A DNA stretch of 64,000 nt from Hyperoodon ampullatus (lineage: Eukaryota; Chordata; Mammalia; Artiodactyla; Ziphiidae), in NCBI GenBank assembly GCA_949752795.1, contig OX457071.1, positions 26,520,800 through 26,584,799 of the forward strand. The letters run 5' to 3'. The position numbers were made by a program, and so were the translations under genes. Below, piece after piece: positions 1 to 11,335 of the stretch. The stretch's first letter is position 1, and each line of letters opens with the position of its first letter. The notes beneath the pieces are model-generated. The model searched no databases. It was not told where the DNA came from and saw nothing but the letters and a program-made list of their open reading frames with translations.

Positions 1-2515
1 GCTACAGATGTAAAAATGCACTTAATTTCTTCTACTAGGGAAAAACGTCAAGCTACATGATTAAGAGCTGTTTCTTTCCTAAATATTATGCTGTATTTTG
101 TTTTCACTTTTGAATCATCTCTATCAGTAAGTGTACTGTTATTGTACTGTTAATATTCCTGGTATAAAGAGGACTTTAAACAAAATAAACCTTTAAACAA
201 AATAAATCCAGGCAGCTAACTTTGCCTGTTCACTGATAATGCTCAGGAACTGGTGTGCGTTTGTGAGCTTGAAGCTGCGCCTCCACGTGCACATCCACAT
301 ACAAACAGATTCTTACTGTGTTGTACTAAGTACAGTTTTTACTGTTTGTTGTTGTTGAGTGTAGTGGAGTCTTGTTTCTAAACTTTATTCTGGTTCTGTC
401 CCAGTGTTTCAGGGCCAGAAGCAACTCCCTTAAAATTGCAGTCTGGTGCATTATTGAAACTCTCTATCAAACAGCTCTGGGGTGCAGCCTTTCTGAACAC
501 ACTGGCTCTAGATGAGGTCTGACTGTCTGACTGCACATAAGCCCCTAATATGTTAATGGCCGTAGGGGATGCCTAAGGTACTATCTCAAGCTGCTTCGCA
601 CACCATATGTCAGGCCGTTAGCCACATGGATCTATTAATCAAAAAGAGCTGGAGAGGGAGAAGAGGGTCTTTGAAAGGGTGCGAGAGCAGTGGGGGAGGG
701 GGGAGAGGGAAAGAGAAAGCATTTAAAACCCCCATCATTTTTGTTTCTTTTATTAAAAAATGAACAAAAATAACTAAAGAAGGCTCAATCACTGAAGATT
801 TCCTTTCTGTCAAGTTAAAGATGGTTTATAAATCCCTACCAAAAGAACTCGAATAGCACCTGATTCTTTTAAAATAGAAGGTAATTTTACCTGGAGGGTC
901 CTGTTTAGGGTTCCTTTATTGCGAAACTTTTTTATAAGCAAGACTCCTGATACAAAAAGTTGTTTTTGTTACGTAGGTTGTTTTGTAGATGAGCTTTATT
1001 AAAAGTAGTAGGGGAGGTGGAATGAGGCAAATGTGTGTTTAGGGGATGGAAGGGGGGCCGTGGAGGGAGATGTCTGGAGGATTTGTAATGAATACATAAT
1101 TCATCAATATGTATCTGCACTGACAGTAGAGTTTGCACCACCTTTAGTTCTTCTGATAGTAAATGTAAACTGTTTATATTTTTATCCCTTCTTTTAAGCT
1201 GGCTTTATGATAAATGAAACTGCAGAGTCTACAGGGTACAGAAAGTATTTAATTCTTTTAGGAGGAGAGGAAATGGGAAAACACTTAAAACTCCCATTCT
1301 TTCTCACTTCTGCTTTATTTAGAATGATCTCTTCCCCCTTGAATGTTTAAAAATAATTTTGGTTAGATAAATACTTTAGAAAGTTACACAGCCTTAGAAC
1401 TGACTATGTACTCAACATGGAGATGGCATACATGAATAAGTACATTAAGTCTATAAGAAAAATTTACATTTTTTTCTTGAAGTGGTGAATATGTTTGTCA
1501 TGTGCCACAAACTTAGCATTTTTAGGGAAATCAAATGAAAGTATTGATTTTAAAATGTCAGAACTCTCAGAAACAGAGCAGTGAAAGGAAAACATGTAGG
1601 CACTTAGATTTAAAAGTTATGTTCTTTTCATGTGTTACCTAGGGATAGAGAAAATATAAAATCAAATGTTCATTCAGGTATTATTATTTTCTAAATTGAT
1701 AGTCCGTGATTATGAACCATATGAAGACTCAATTTCTGGATTATAAATTTTAAATTTACAATCTGTAATTAATGATACAATTTAGGAAAGAATACCCTTG
1801 AATATGATTTTTAATGTTATAGTAGGCTTATACTAAAAAGTGTTTATAGGATAATGGAATGACTGAAAAATTTATTCATCTTAGGTTTTTAAATATATAT
1901 ATATATGCAAGCGATTGACTATATATATTTGAGAATATAGATTATTCATCCATTCCACAAATTCTCTGTCATTAACATAGATTCATAGTACTCTATTATA
2001 TTGGACTTGGAGAAGAGAGGGCCAGCAAAATGTTCTTATTTATGATTTAAAGATACCTTAAAGAAGATACTTGTGAGATTGTGCTCAATAACAAACAAGA
2101 ATCACGTAAATGACATCTGTTACATTATTTATAGGATGTAAGTGGAGTACTTTGTACTGTATATTAGATTGGATGTGTTAAATATTTTTTATTTTCACAA
2201 ATACACCTATTTGTGTTTATATAGAAGTAAGCTCTTAGTTACAAGAAAAGGTTAACATTGGTAGGTGCCTTTAATTAAAAACACCAGTACATTAGGTTGT
2301 TTGGTTTGCCTGGAAAATCATCTGTAACTCTTTCAGTAAAAGGAAACAAACAAAACATTTAAAACATAATTGTAGAGAATTATATTGTAGAGAACTGCAG
2401 TCAATCTGTAAATATGAGGGGTTCTAAAGTACTATATTTCATCCAGGAGATGATGAATACATAAAGACAGATCATCCTGAATCTCAAGAGTAGCTGCATA
2501 CAGAGAAACACTTAT
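1..2515. other. Unique AT-rich non-coding sequence
   Basis: I recognise no gene and no interspersed repeat here. A purine-rich tract at about 645-722 contains short G-runs, and a small TA-rich patch lies at about 1892-1930. The open frames at 569-1141 on either strand are short, of biased composition and resemble no protein I know. Confidence 0.6.
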
Positions 2516-3330
2516 TATCTTTAAATTTTGGTGCATGCCACACGAGCCTTCATTTCTTTCCCTGTAGTTAAAACATAGCCCATATATCTGTCGCATTGGG
2601 TTTCCAAAGACTCGTAACTTAATTCCTTCAGGCTATTCATCAGCACAGTAATTAAACTAGCAAATGGATGTAAATAAAGTGAAATTGGTTTCATGACAGA
2701 TGAGGCGAAGAGGCCTCTGACATGAAACAAGGCAGGACAATAATGATTTCGGCAGCATTGGGCTATGGAAGGAACCCCAGCTGGATTTATTAGGTGCTGC
2801 AAGTGATTTGCTGGAAGCGGGCAAGACATGAGCACTCTTTAATTTGACAGGAATTTTGCATCCTAAAGAGCATATTGAAATATAAATCCAGAAACAAGTT
2901 CAGGCAAACTGTAAACAGATGTATTATTGGACTGAAGGTACTATTCAATATTAAAAAAGGAAGAAGAATAGAGAACTACAACCTGACCCCCGCCCCGTAG
3001 AAGAGCTTAAATTGCATAACTTATTACCTAATCCTAGGAAGTGACAAAATAATTATGAAACATTCTTTTCTGCTTATGAATTCTATTGCTACTTCAGGGC
3101 TAGCAATTTTGTGTTTCCAGGTTTATTTACTTGGGAAAACACCTAATACTATGGATGATTTAAAAACCAGCATGGTAGAAACATCTGTAGAAATTATGGA
3201 TACATGCATACCTGGGAGGGGAATGTGACAAACTGGGAGAGAAGCCCAGATGGGCAACTTATTTTACAGAGTGCAGTTATTACTGCATTTAAATAAAATC
3301 TGGGATAAAGATCTGGTACCAGCTTATTGC
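2516..3330. promoter_or_regulatory. Candidate conserved non-coding element
   Basis: This block is free of recognisable repeats. It has balanced composition and a dense mix of TAAT-like, ATTA-like and E-box-like words, the texture typical of deeply conserved developmental enhancers. A 104-codon open frame runs on the minus strand (2521-2835), but its protein has no domain, signal or family resemblance I can name, so I treat it as incidental. Conservation is inferred from appearance only. A neutral unique sequence is the alternative. Confidence 0.35.
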
Positions 3331-4740
3331 CTCTAGCGGTGTGTGCCTGGATACCCAGAAAGTGCATTTCTAGCTACAGAGAGAATTGTCTTAAGCCCTT
3401 GATCGGACGAAGCTTTAAAATCAAATATAGATTTGTCCTGGCAAAATAAGCAGTTCCATAGATTAGGGGGAGCCAAACTATAGCCGAAAATTGAGAAACG
3501 AGAAGGAGAAGGTGCAAGGAATGAGTTCTTGGCTGGCTCAACAAGACTTAAATGGAAATTGAGTCACCAATTCCATTACAATAAGGCAGTCACACATAGA
3601 ATAAATAAAAGGCAGATTTTCACACTAGGAGCAGATTAGCCCCTTTCACCACGAAAAGAGGAGAAAAGAACTGCTTTACACTTAAATGTAATCTCAATTA
3701 TTTAAGCCCCTTTTCAAGAGGAGCAAAAGCCTCCATGAGTAGTGCCCTCCCTTCCCACAAGATTCACGCAGGATTTTCAGCACCGTGACCAGCTCCCGGG
3801 AGGCGGGGGAGGGGTGGCAGCGGGTCGGGGCGGGGCAAGGGAGGAGGGTGGGGGGTAGACGTTAACCCAGGAAAGGTGAAATCTAAATACTCCTGAAATT
3901 CTTCAGGCGGTTTAATTATTTAGCAGTGGATTCGGATCCACCAGTGGGATACTAATGTGGCCCAAGTCCTCAATTTTTTTGGAAAGCTGTGTTTTAAAAA
4001 GAGATTGGGGGGGAGGGAGAGTAGGTTATTAAAACTCTTAATGAAAATAAGGTCTTTTAAAAACTAAACTAAACACCCACTGCACGCCCACTATTAGAAA
4101 ATAGTGGGTGACTTTCAGGCCACGAAGGAATTTACAATGAAACTCAGTTGGCTTTCTCCCTGAGCCTGTCCTTTTTTTTTTTTAACAGAAAAATATGCCT
4201 AATTATTTTACAGTTCTTTTCCAATCGCTAGGCATAGGCAAGTCCTTTAATTATAATACAGTCTGAATAGGGGGAGCATATGGAGGAGAATGTCAAGAAG
4301 AGGGTGCCAGGGGCAGATCCTCAGAAATCTGTATTCATTTCGGGCTCTTATTTGTTCAGTAATCTCTACCATCATAACTAAATCTTGAAGCACTGATGTA
4401 GTTCGAGTTGTTGTTGACTTAACGTCAAAATTCAATCACTGGGGGTTTTGCATCAGCCGGGCTACTTATTTGTCTAATAAATCCGTCATTTTGTAAGAAA
4501 AATATTTGAGCAGCCGTACTTGACCTCTTGGTATCCACAAGTCACATTTATTTCTCCCAGTTTACAAATGCAAAATCGAGATGATCATCTAATGCCTGGA
4601 GGAACTGTGTTGATTTCTGATTGGATTTTAGATGGAAATGTCTATTTTAAATACCTTGTGATTAAATTGTACATATAATAGAATCCATGCATTTTAAGCT
4701 GATTCCTGCTTGGAAACTTAACAACCTGCACTGCTAGTCA
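3331..4740. other. Repeat-poor non-coding block with GC-rich core
   Basis: No repeat family is recognised. The block joins AT-rich homeodomain-like words (about 3690-3710 and 3905-3925) to a sharply GC-rich core at about 3790-3860. It may continue the regulatory block to its left. The 62-codon minus-strand frame at 4247-4435 is not convincing as a gene. Confidence 0.4.
3798..3855 (+). other. G-quadruplex-prone G-tract cluster
   Basis: Eight runs of three or more G, separated by one to a few bases, lie on the plus strand within 58 bp. Four closely spaced runs are enough for the usual G-quadruplex pattern, so several alternative folds are possible. Such clusters are common at promoters and origins, but no transcription start can be assigned here. 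Confidence 0.75.
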
Positions 4741-4754
4741 CACGGACCGATGCC

Positions 4755-4780
<26 letters not shown>
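4755..4780 (+). repeat. Poly(A) homopolymer, 26 bp
   Basis: An uninterrupted run of 26 A. No SINE or L1 body is recognised upstream and no flanking duplication is obvious, so it is called a simple repeat and not a retrotransposon tail. Confidence 0.9.
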
Positions 4781-4785
<5 letters not shown>

Positions 4786-5395
4786 CAAAATATCAAACCC
4801 ACCTTTTCCAAACAAACACTTAACTTCAGTATCAATTTTAAGACTTTATTAAAACCAGAGTCTTATTTTTTCTTATCTTAAAGTAGTTCTCTTATGGATG
4901 GATTTTTTTCCCCCCAGAAAATGTTATAATTCCTGGAGGGTAGTGCTTCATTATCCCAATCCCAGGGACAGCACATATAGGAGAATTCATGGCTAGCACT
5001 TCAAACTCGGGGCTGCAGTTTGGAGTGTACTGCTACACTGTAGCTCAAGTCCAAGGAAATCCACATCTCCATTTGTGAATTTTATTAGTCAAGGAAAAGA
5101 ATGTGTTATGTTTGGTTAAATTAATTTTATTCTTCAGAATAACAATGTGTTTGGAGATTGCTTGAAAATATTTGTTCCACCCATCTCGTACGGGATCTCC
5201 TTTTAACACCTTTTAGTGCAAGGCCCCTTCACAACTCAAGAATCTTTCTAAAATCTTTGGCTAAGGCACAACGGTCCATTCGAGAGAGTTTCTTTGTGTA
5301 GCGTTGGGGAGAACGAGTCATCACCAGGACCCCTTCTGTTGTGGCAAAGGGCTTGACTGAAAGGAGACGTCTTCAGAGTTAGACTGGAGAACTGA
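4781..5395. other. Unique non-coding sequence
   Basis: No gene or repeat is recognised. CpG content begins to rise after about 5180, leading into the CpG-rich stretch to the right. Confidence 0.5.
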
Positions 5396-5629
5396 TTTTG
5401 TCAGTTGGTCATGAGACCGGGCTAACTGAGGCCTCAGAAACCTGGAACAACCGAACGCATGCATTTATCCACGAGGCGTGTCCTGCACATGCAGTCCCAC
5501 CCGCTTGGCGGGGATGGGTGGGGTGTATTCTGGTCGCACCTTGGCTGAGGGAGGAACAGGACCTGGCAACCCACTCAACGCCTTTGTTTTGCACCCCTTT
5601 TGCTTTCTTGCTGCGGGCCCTGCGCGCGC

Positions 5630-5680
<51 letters not shown>

Positions 5681-6250
5681 CCCGCGCGCTATTTAATAAC
5701 TGGGAGATGTGTAGAGAAGTGTTGCTTAAGCTTGTTTGTATCTGAAACTGTCTTGATGGTTCGACCCTGTATACAAGAGAATTCAAGCCCTAAGTTGCCA
5801 TATAGGGGGAGGGTCCCTGAGCCCCTGCCGCCTATGCCCTTCCTTGCTCTGCCCTGCGTTTCACTCCCGCGGAGCCCCGCTTGGGTACCGCCTGAGTTTG
5901 GTGTTCGTACTTTTCCGTCCCTGCTCAGTTTACGCTCGGGATCCCCGCCCCCCGCCCTTCGGCTTCTCTATGGTGGTGATGAGAAGGGTGCTCTTCTCAA
6001 ACGTCTCGGTGCTCCCCTGCCCGGGCCGCCTGGGAGCTGGATCCCTGCGTCTACGCAGGGCAGGGCTAGCGGGTGGCTTGCGGCCTCCGGGATGGGACGG
6101 TCCAGCTAGGGCAACCCTCCGAAGGGAGTTCGGCTCTTCGCCTGGAGCGAGTGTCCGAATGTGCTCCTGCTTTTGCTCGTTTCCCCCCTGAGACCTGTAG
6201 TGGTCGCTAGTGAGCAGCGGGTTTCCTGCCTCAACTTGCAGTGATCGTGC
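5396..6250. promoter_or_regulatory. CpG-rich stretch, possible CpG island
   Basis: GC content and CpG frequency are visibly far above the rest of the window, most of all at 5610-5690 and 5850-6180. A mammalian CpG island usually marks a promoter or developmental regulatory element. No TATA box, first exon or splice donor can be assigned with confidence. Overlapping open frames on both strands (115 to 169 codons) arise from the GC-rich composition and the GT repeat, and none resembles a known protein. It could be an orphan island, an unannotated lncRNA start or a distal regulatory island. Confidence 0.5.
5621..5681. repeat. (GC)n(GT)n(GC)n alternating tract, Z-DNA-prone
   Basis: Sixty-one bases strictly alternate purine and pyrimidine: GC steps, a long TG run, then GC steps again, followed after one break by more CGCG. 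CG and TG steps are the two dinucleotides that most favour left-handed Z-DNA. The tract also creates false open frames of poly-Cys-Val and poly-His-Thr on the two strands. Confidence 0.9.
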
Positions 6251-8587
6251 ACTCCTAGAGCTCAGTAGGTGCCTGTTACTGACCAGTCAGTCCTAGGGGA
6301 AGGCAGCTGGGATCCGGGAAACTCTTCCCGTCGTAGTGTGCAGTGTTCATTTCTGAGCCTTCCTCATAAACATTTCCCCTCCATTTCCAAACCAGCCCTC
6401 CCAAACACTGATTACTTCATTTTCCTCTGATAGGACCTTAAGGCATTTCAGGTATTCAGAAAGACATTGAAAAACAAAACAGGGCAATAAAAACAAAAAA
6501 CAATTCTCAACTCCAGGCCCACCCTTCTCTGTGAGAGCAACAGTCTACAGGACTCTACTCCCGGTTCCAAGGCTTGTGGAGGATGGAAGGACCAGATTAT
6601 GCCTCTTTGTGGTTTATGCCAGTGGGTCCGGCTGGATTGAAGTTCTGGTTATGAGGAGGTGAAGGAATCATTCTTTAGTATGTGATGAAACCGGTCAGAC
6701 TGAATTGGCAAATTTGTTCAAGATTTGTTTCTGTTATGAAAACGTACTGATGGGGCTTTCTGAGCCATTACTCTGTCCTGTTTTTTTGCCTCACTCCCGT
6801 CCGTCCTTGTCCCAACTTCCCCTCAGTTCTTGAGAGAAACAGGAAGGAGGTGTTCCTGGGGTTCTTGGGCTGTCTCCTAGTTGATTCTCTATTTTGCCTT
6901 CAGCTGTGGAGATTCTGAGGGGACTTTATTCCTTGAGTGTGGTTAGGCTAGGGAGACAAGGCAAGTGTCTAGGAAGACCCAACTCCCTGGGCTTCGGTGC
7001 TAGACAAAGTTTGCTCAGCCCTCCTTTTGGCTTTCAGATTCTTCTCCATCCCCTGGAATGTTGGAGAAAGGACTTCTACATTTCCATTGGTTTCCTTTAG
7101 TTTTTTCCAGAGTCAGTCACTCTATCAGAAGCTGGAATTAAGTGCAAGAAGGTAGTTGTGACAGGTGGGATAGTTAGGAGATAGATGAGGGCAAAATGTT
7201 TCAGAGAGAGATATATTTTTAAATGCAGATGATCCTACACTTACAAATGTATTAGACATCATTTCTCAGAGGAACCTTTGGAGTATTTAAAAATGCTCAA
7301 GACTTCTACCTATAGGGTTTTGAAGTTAGCTTTCACCTGCATGAAGTACTGACAAGTTTGTGAACTTTTTAATGAGAACAAAACTGGAGTGAAAAGGAGG
7401 AAGTACTTTGGCAGTTTAAAAATATTAATGTTAGCTTGTGGAAATAGATATACTACACTGTAGTTATTAACAACTTATAAAATCTTAAATCAAGACAAAT
7501 TAATTTAATTATGATTTGTAATCACATTATGCATGATCAATTTGAAATACTACATTAAAAATAATTAGTGCTGGGCGCCATCGCTTGTCACTCCCCTAGT
7601 AGCTTAATAAAAAGGAATGTCATGTATCACCTTTGGGTTAAACCTGTAAATTAGGATAAATGCTTGTTTTCCAATAAAAATGTGGTAAAATAATTGTACT
7701 TTTAATAGACATTTTTATGACTGAGTTGTGAATGTATAATGGATTTGGGGGGGATGGTATTATTATTTTTTTCCATGGACCTTGTTAAGTATTTATTAGG
7801 GTTGATTGAGCTGTCAGTGTTCTTTTCAGGATCAGACCTCGAGGATTTGAATGAAGACTAACTTTTATGTAAAAATATCATGCTGTCCTCGAAGCCTGTG
7901 CCAAGAGGTCACTGCAGATGGAGGTCCTAACTTAGCATAATGGGTTTAACATCTCCATGACATCATCAGGGAATCTGAAAGGAGTCTAAGGATAATCAGA
8001 GTGGTCATTCAGAAGGACAGTAAATATTTTATGAGGATATATAGAAGACAGGAAAGATGGTCAGAAAGGTGATTCTAAGCTCCTTAGCTTTCTGTGAAAG
8101 AGGCTTCTCAGTTACTCAAAGTTAAAAGAGCCACTGCATATTCTTATATTAGTGAGACCCTTTCCAGTCGCTCGGAATAGGACCCAGATTCGGTCCTATT
8201 TTTTGTTTGTTTGTTTTTTGTTTGTATATGATTATTTTTGTTTCCTGAACTCTTCGTATTTTGTCAAGCCACCTGTATTTATCCTTTATATGCTTGCAAA
8301 CAGGAATACACATCCATTATTCCTGGGACTATTTTAGTTTATTGATTTCCCAATATTATCTAGCTCTGCAAGACAGGTTCTTTACTTTTACGGTGATAAT
8401 TGAAATTACCAGAAGCATATCAGAAGTGCTTGTGAATTAGGTGAATTCAGTAAACTCTATTAATTATTTGTTTTATTTTTTGCCCTTTATTAAATTTAAT
8501 ATTTGAATTCTTATATTACTACAGGTGTTTAGATGGGATTCCCTTTAATCCGCCCCTGAATTTCTACCGCCAGAACCAAGCAGGCAT
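6251..8587. other. Unique non-coding sequence
   Basis: I see no gene and no recognisable transposon. The part from about 7240 to 7760 is AT-rich. Open frames at 6894-7100 and 8152-8337 are short and low in complexity. Confidence 0.55.
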
Positions 8588-8635
8588 TGAATATATCTCT
8601 ATCTCTATCTGTCTAGAGAGTGAGAGAGAGAGAAG
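8588..8635. repeat. Short TATCTC/GA-rich microsatellite
   Basis: Degenerate repeats of a CTATCT-type unit are followed directly by a GAGA run. Confidence 0.7.
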
Positions 8636-8961
8636 AAACAATAAAAAATAATCCACAAAGCTACATGATTCAGAGTCTTAAACATCTCTAACTTATGATC
8701 ATTTTTTTCCCCGCCAGACTTTACATGAAAGAAATCAACTTATTTTGTTATTTGAAAAGTAGACACATCCTTTATTCCCAGAATATGTTGATGTACACTT
8801 GCTCAGGTTTATTGGTTTTTGTTTTTAATCACACTTTGTATTAATGGCATTAAATGTCTGACATTAACCATTAAAATGGGTATTTTAGGCTCAATTTCAG
8901 AAAAACCAACTGGAATGAGCACTGAGTTTTCATAAATTTATTTGTTTATTGTTATAAAAAG
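8636..8961. other. Unique non-coding sequence
   Basis: AT-rich sequence with no recognisable gene or repeat. Confidence 0.5.
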
Positions 8962-8970
8962 TCCTTTTGA

Positions 8971-9083
8971 AAGAAGTCCTCCTGCCACAACTAAGAGCCC
9001 TCGTGCCACAACTAAAAAGATGCTGAGTGCCATAACTAAGACCCAGCGCAGCCAAAATAAATAAATAAATATTAAAAAAAAAA
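8971..9083 (+). mobile_element. 5'-truncated tRNA-derived SINE (CHR/Bov-tA-like 3' part)
   Basis: The segment has the 'gccacaactaagacc' type body with several diverged copies of the phrase, then 'cagccaaaataaataaat' and an A-rich tail. This is the 3' part of cetartiodactyl tRNA-Glu SINEs. The tRNA head with its A and B boxes is missing. A 9-bp duplication (tccttttga) flanks it at 8962-8970 and 9084-9092, marking a truncated plus-strand insertion. Confidence 0.75.
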
Positions 9084-9092
9084 TCCTTTTGA

Positions 9093-9928
9093 TACTTTTG
9101 AAAAGAAAAGAACTTTTATCATTCTCTGCAGAGGACATAAAATGCATTAAATGTTTGGAAGGGTACACAGAATATTTTAAAACTCTAATATTTAATCTTC
9201 TCCCTTCCAAACTTGATCTTTCAACATCTTAGGGATGGGTACATCCTTAGAAGCACAGGTGTTGTCATGCCATGAAGCCTTCCATGATCTTCTAGCCAGG
9301 AAGGAAACTACTTGTGAATTCCAAGGCCCATTTTTTCTTTCTTTAGTCTCTTGATTCACATTTCCTTCTATTGTAAAGTCATGTTTGCACTCTTGCATTT
9401 CTATCATAATAAAGTCTTCTCAAGAGAAGAGAGTTTATCTTTTCTACCTATCTATGTCCCAGAATTTCTAACACAGTATTATATATAGTAGGTAATAAAA
9501 CTTCATGAATACATGAGTTAAGAAGTGCAAAGTTTTTTTTCCTGATTATCATATTGAACACATGTGTAAATAATGCAGTCTCTTGCTCTTCTTTCGTATA
9601 ATTCCATTTTACTCTGGTGATTTCACACACAGTGGACAAATGGCAACACTGACCTTTTCAGGCTGAGGTTATTCTCATATTTACATTTTATCTTAAAATT
9701 ATGTTGTACCAATTAGAATTCAGTTCCACAAAGCTCATCATAGTTTTATTTTAAAGCAATTTAAAAGCTGTTGATATTTGAAATATTGTAATTGTCTTTA
9801 TATAATTTGTGGAAACAAAATTTGTGCCCTTGCCTCATGTCATTGCAATTGGCTATGGACTGTTCTCATGACTCAAAGCCCTGATCCCTTGGCCTAAGCC
9901 CCCAACATACTCCATTATTTGTCCCATT
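9093..9928. other. Unique non-coding sequence
   Basis: No gene or repeat is recognised. The minus-strand frames at 9192-9407 and 9448-9639 do not resemble known proteins. Confidence 0.5.
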
Positions 9929-9937
9929 GTACACAGA

Positions 9938-9942
<5 letters not shown>

Positions 9943-9970
<28 letters not shown>

Positions 9971-10161
9971 GGTACACGGGCCTCTCACTGTTGTGGCCTC
10001 TCCCGTTGCGGAGCACAGGCTCCGGACGCGCAGGCTCAGCGGCCATGGCTCACGGGCCCAGCCACTCCGCGGCATGTGGGATCTTCCCAGACCGGGGCAC
10101 GAACCCGTGTCCCCTGCATCGGCAGGCAGACTCTCAACCACTGCGCCACCAGGGAAGCCCA
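9943..10161 (-). mobile_element. CHR-type SINE (cetacean), full length
   Basis: On the minus strand the element starts with a tRNA-like head: an A-box-like 'tggcgcagtggttgagagt', then a B-box-like 'gggttcgtgcc'. It continues into a GC-rich body and ends in an A-tail of about 27 bases. A 14-bp target-site duplication (tgtacacagatctt) lies at 9929-9942 and 10162-10175. The CHR family is restricted to cetaceans and close relatives, and this body type is very common in whales. Open frames inside it are shadows of the SINE. Confidence 0.93.
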
Positions 10162-10175
10162 TGTACACAGATCTT

Positions 10176-10975
10176 GCCTTAAAAATTTGGCATTATATGG
10201 TTTCCAGATATTAACTTGAGAATGTCTCTGCATGATTCATCCTTTCTTTCCCCTTTGTACAGTCACTGAATATTGTAATGCAATGATTTCTGCAAGTGGA
10301 CCAGTCAAAAGTCAAATCATTCCTTTATAAGATACAAAGTTTAATGTGCCAGTTAGCAAGTTTTGCTTCTTGGTAATGGGGCTCAGCAAATATTGCTTTC
10401 TGACACATTTTATAACCCTTCAAAGTAGGTACAGTAACTACAAATGACTCAACTTCCACAGCCCTATTCGTGCCAGGCTCTGCTCTATATCTCTCTGAGA
10501 ATGCTTTTGATTGCAACTGAGTAATTTTTTAGTGATTGATACTGTGATTTGATCAGTGCATCAAATGTTACAGTGTTATTTTCTGGGACTCCAATGCCTA
10601 TTGGTTTTCAATACAGGAAGCAATTATTAGTGCTTTAAACAAAGGGAAGGATGCTAAAAGTGGGTAATGTAAGCATACGTCATTTAACTATTTCTATCTT
10701 TAAAATATAAAATCCATCTTGCATTTTAAAACACCAAAGAAATTTTATTTGCAATGACTGTTTTAACTCTAGTTCCTCATCTGAGAAATTTCACTCATGC
10801 TACGAGGTTTTCTTTGTCTACAATAGATAAGAAAACACAACATTTCTAGGTCCAATCCTTTTCACATTAAACAAACCCCCAAAGGGAAAATGTACCAGTT
10901 CTGGGCCTGAACATTACATTTCACGACCTGAAACCACAAGGACCCAATATTTTGTTAATCACCATCCATATTTTT
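10176..10975. other. Unique non-coding sequence
   Basis: No gene or repeat is recognised. Confidence 0.5.
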
Positions 10976-11335
10976 TTTTCATATTTTGAGCTGTTTGCCA
11001 AACAAAGAGAAGGCAAAAACTCCACATTTATACATTTCTACATTAAGTGTAGAAACATTAAAAAATTAGATTAGGAAATAGATGAATATAATGACCTTAC
11101 TCTCAATCAGATGCTGCCAGCTAAGCGTTTGAGACTGAAAAATTGCACTAATGAAGCTATTTGAAGGCTTTTGTGGACAACTGCTTCCTCTTTGAAGATT
11201 AAATGAATGATGTTGATGTGATTAATCTTAGTACAGGGAGTGATGCAGCAGCTAGAAAATACCTTGGTGATTTTCATAATTAAACTGAATCAACATTTCA
11301 AAGAAATGCCAGTGTTATCACTTGTATATTAGAAT
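10976..11335. promoter_or_regulatory. Candidate conserved non-coding element
   Basis: A repeat-free block with clustered words such as TTAAATGAATGA, GATTAATC and TAATTAAA between about 11195 and 11290. This is the usual texture of homeodomain-bound enhancers. No open frame crosses it. The call is inference from composition only. Confidence 0.3.

Noticed and set aside
2521..2835. 104-codon minus-strand frame
   Set aside because: No domain, no splice signals and no known family; more likely a non-coding conserved block that happens to lack stops.
5398..6109. Open frames of 115 to 169 codons on both strands
   Set aside because: They are created by the GT/GC alternating tract and GC-rich composition. 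Poly-Cys-Val and poly-His-Thr stretches are artefacts and no domain is visible.
9866..10233. Overlapping frames with apparently protein-like sequence on both strands
   Set aside because: The same peptides recur at 12414-12799, 33023-33450 and 50264-50619 because all lie in CHR SINE copies. They are not genes.
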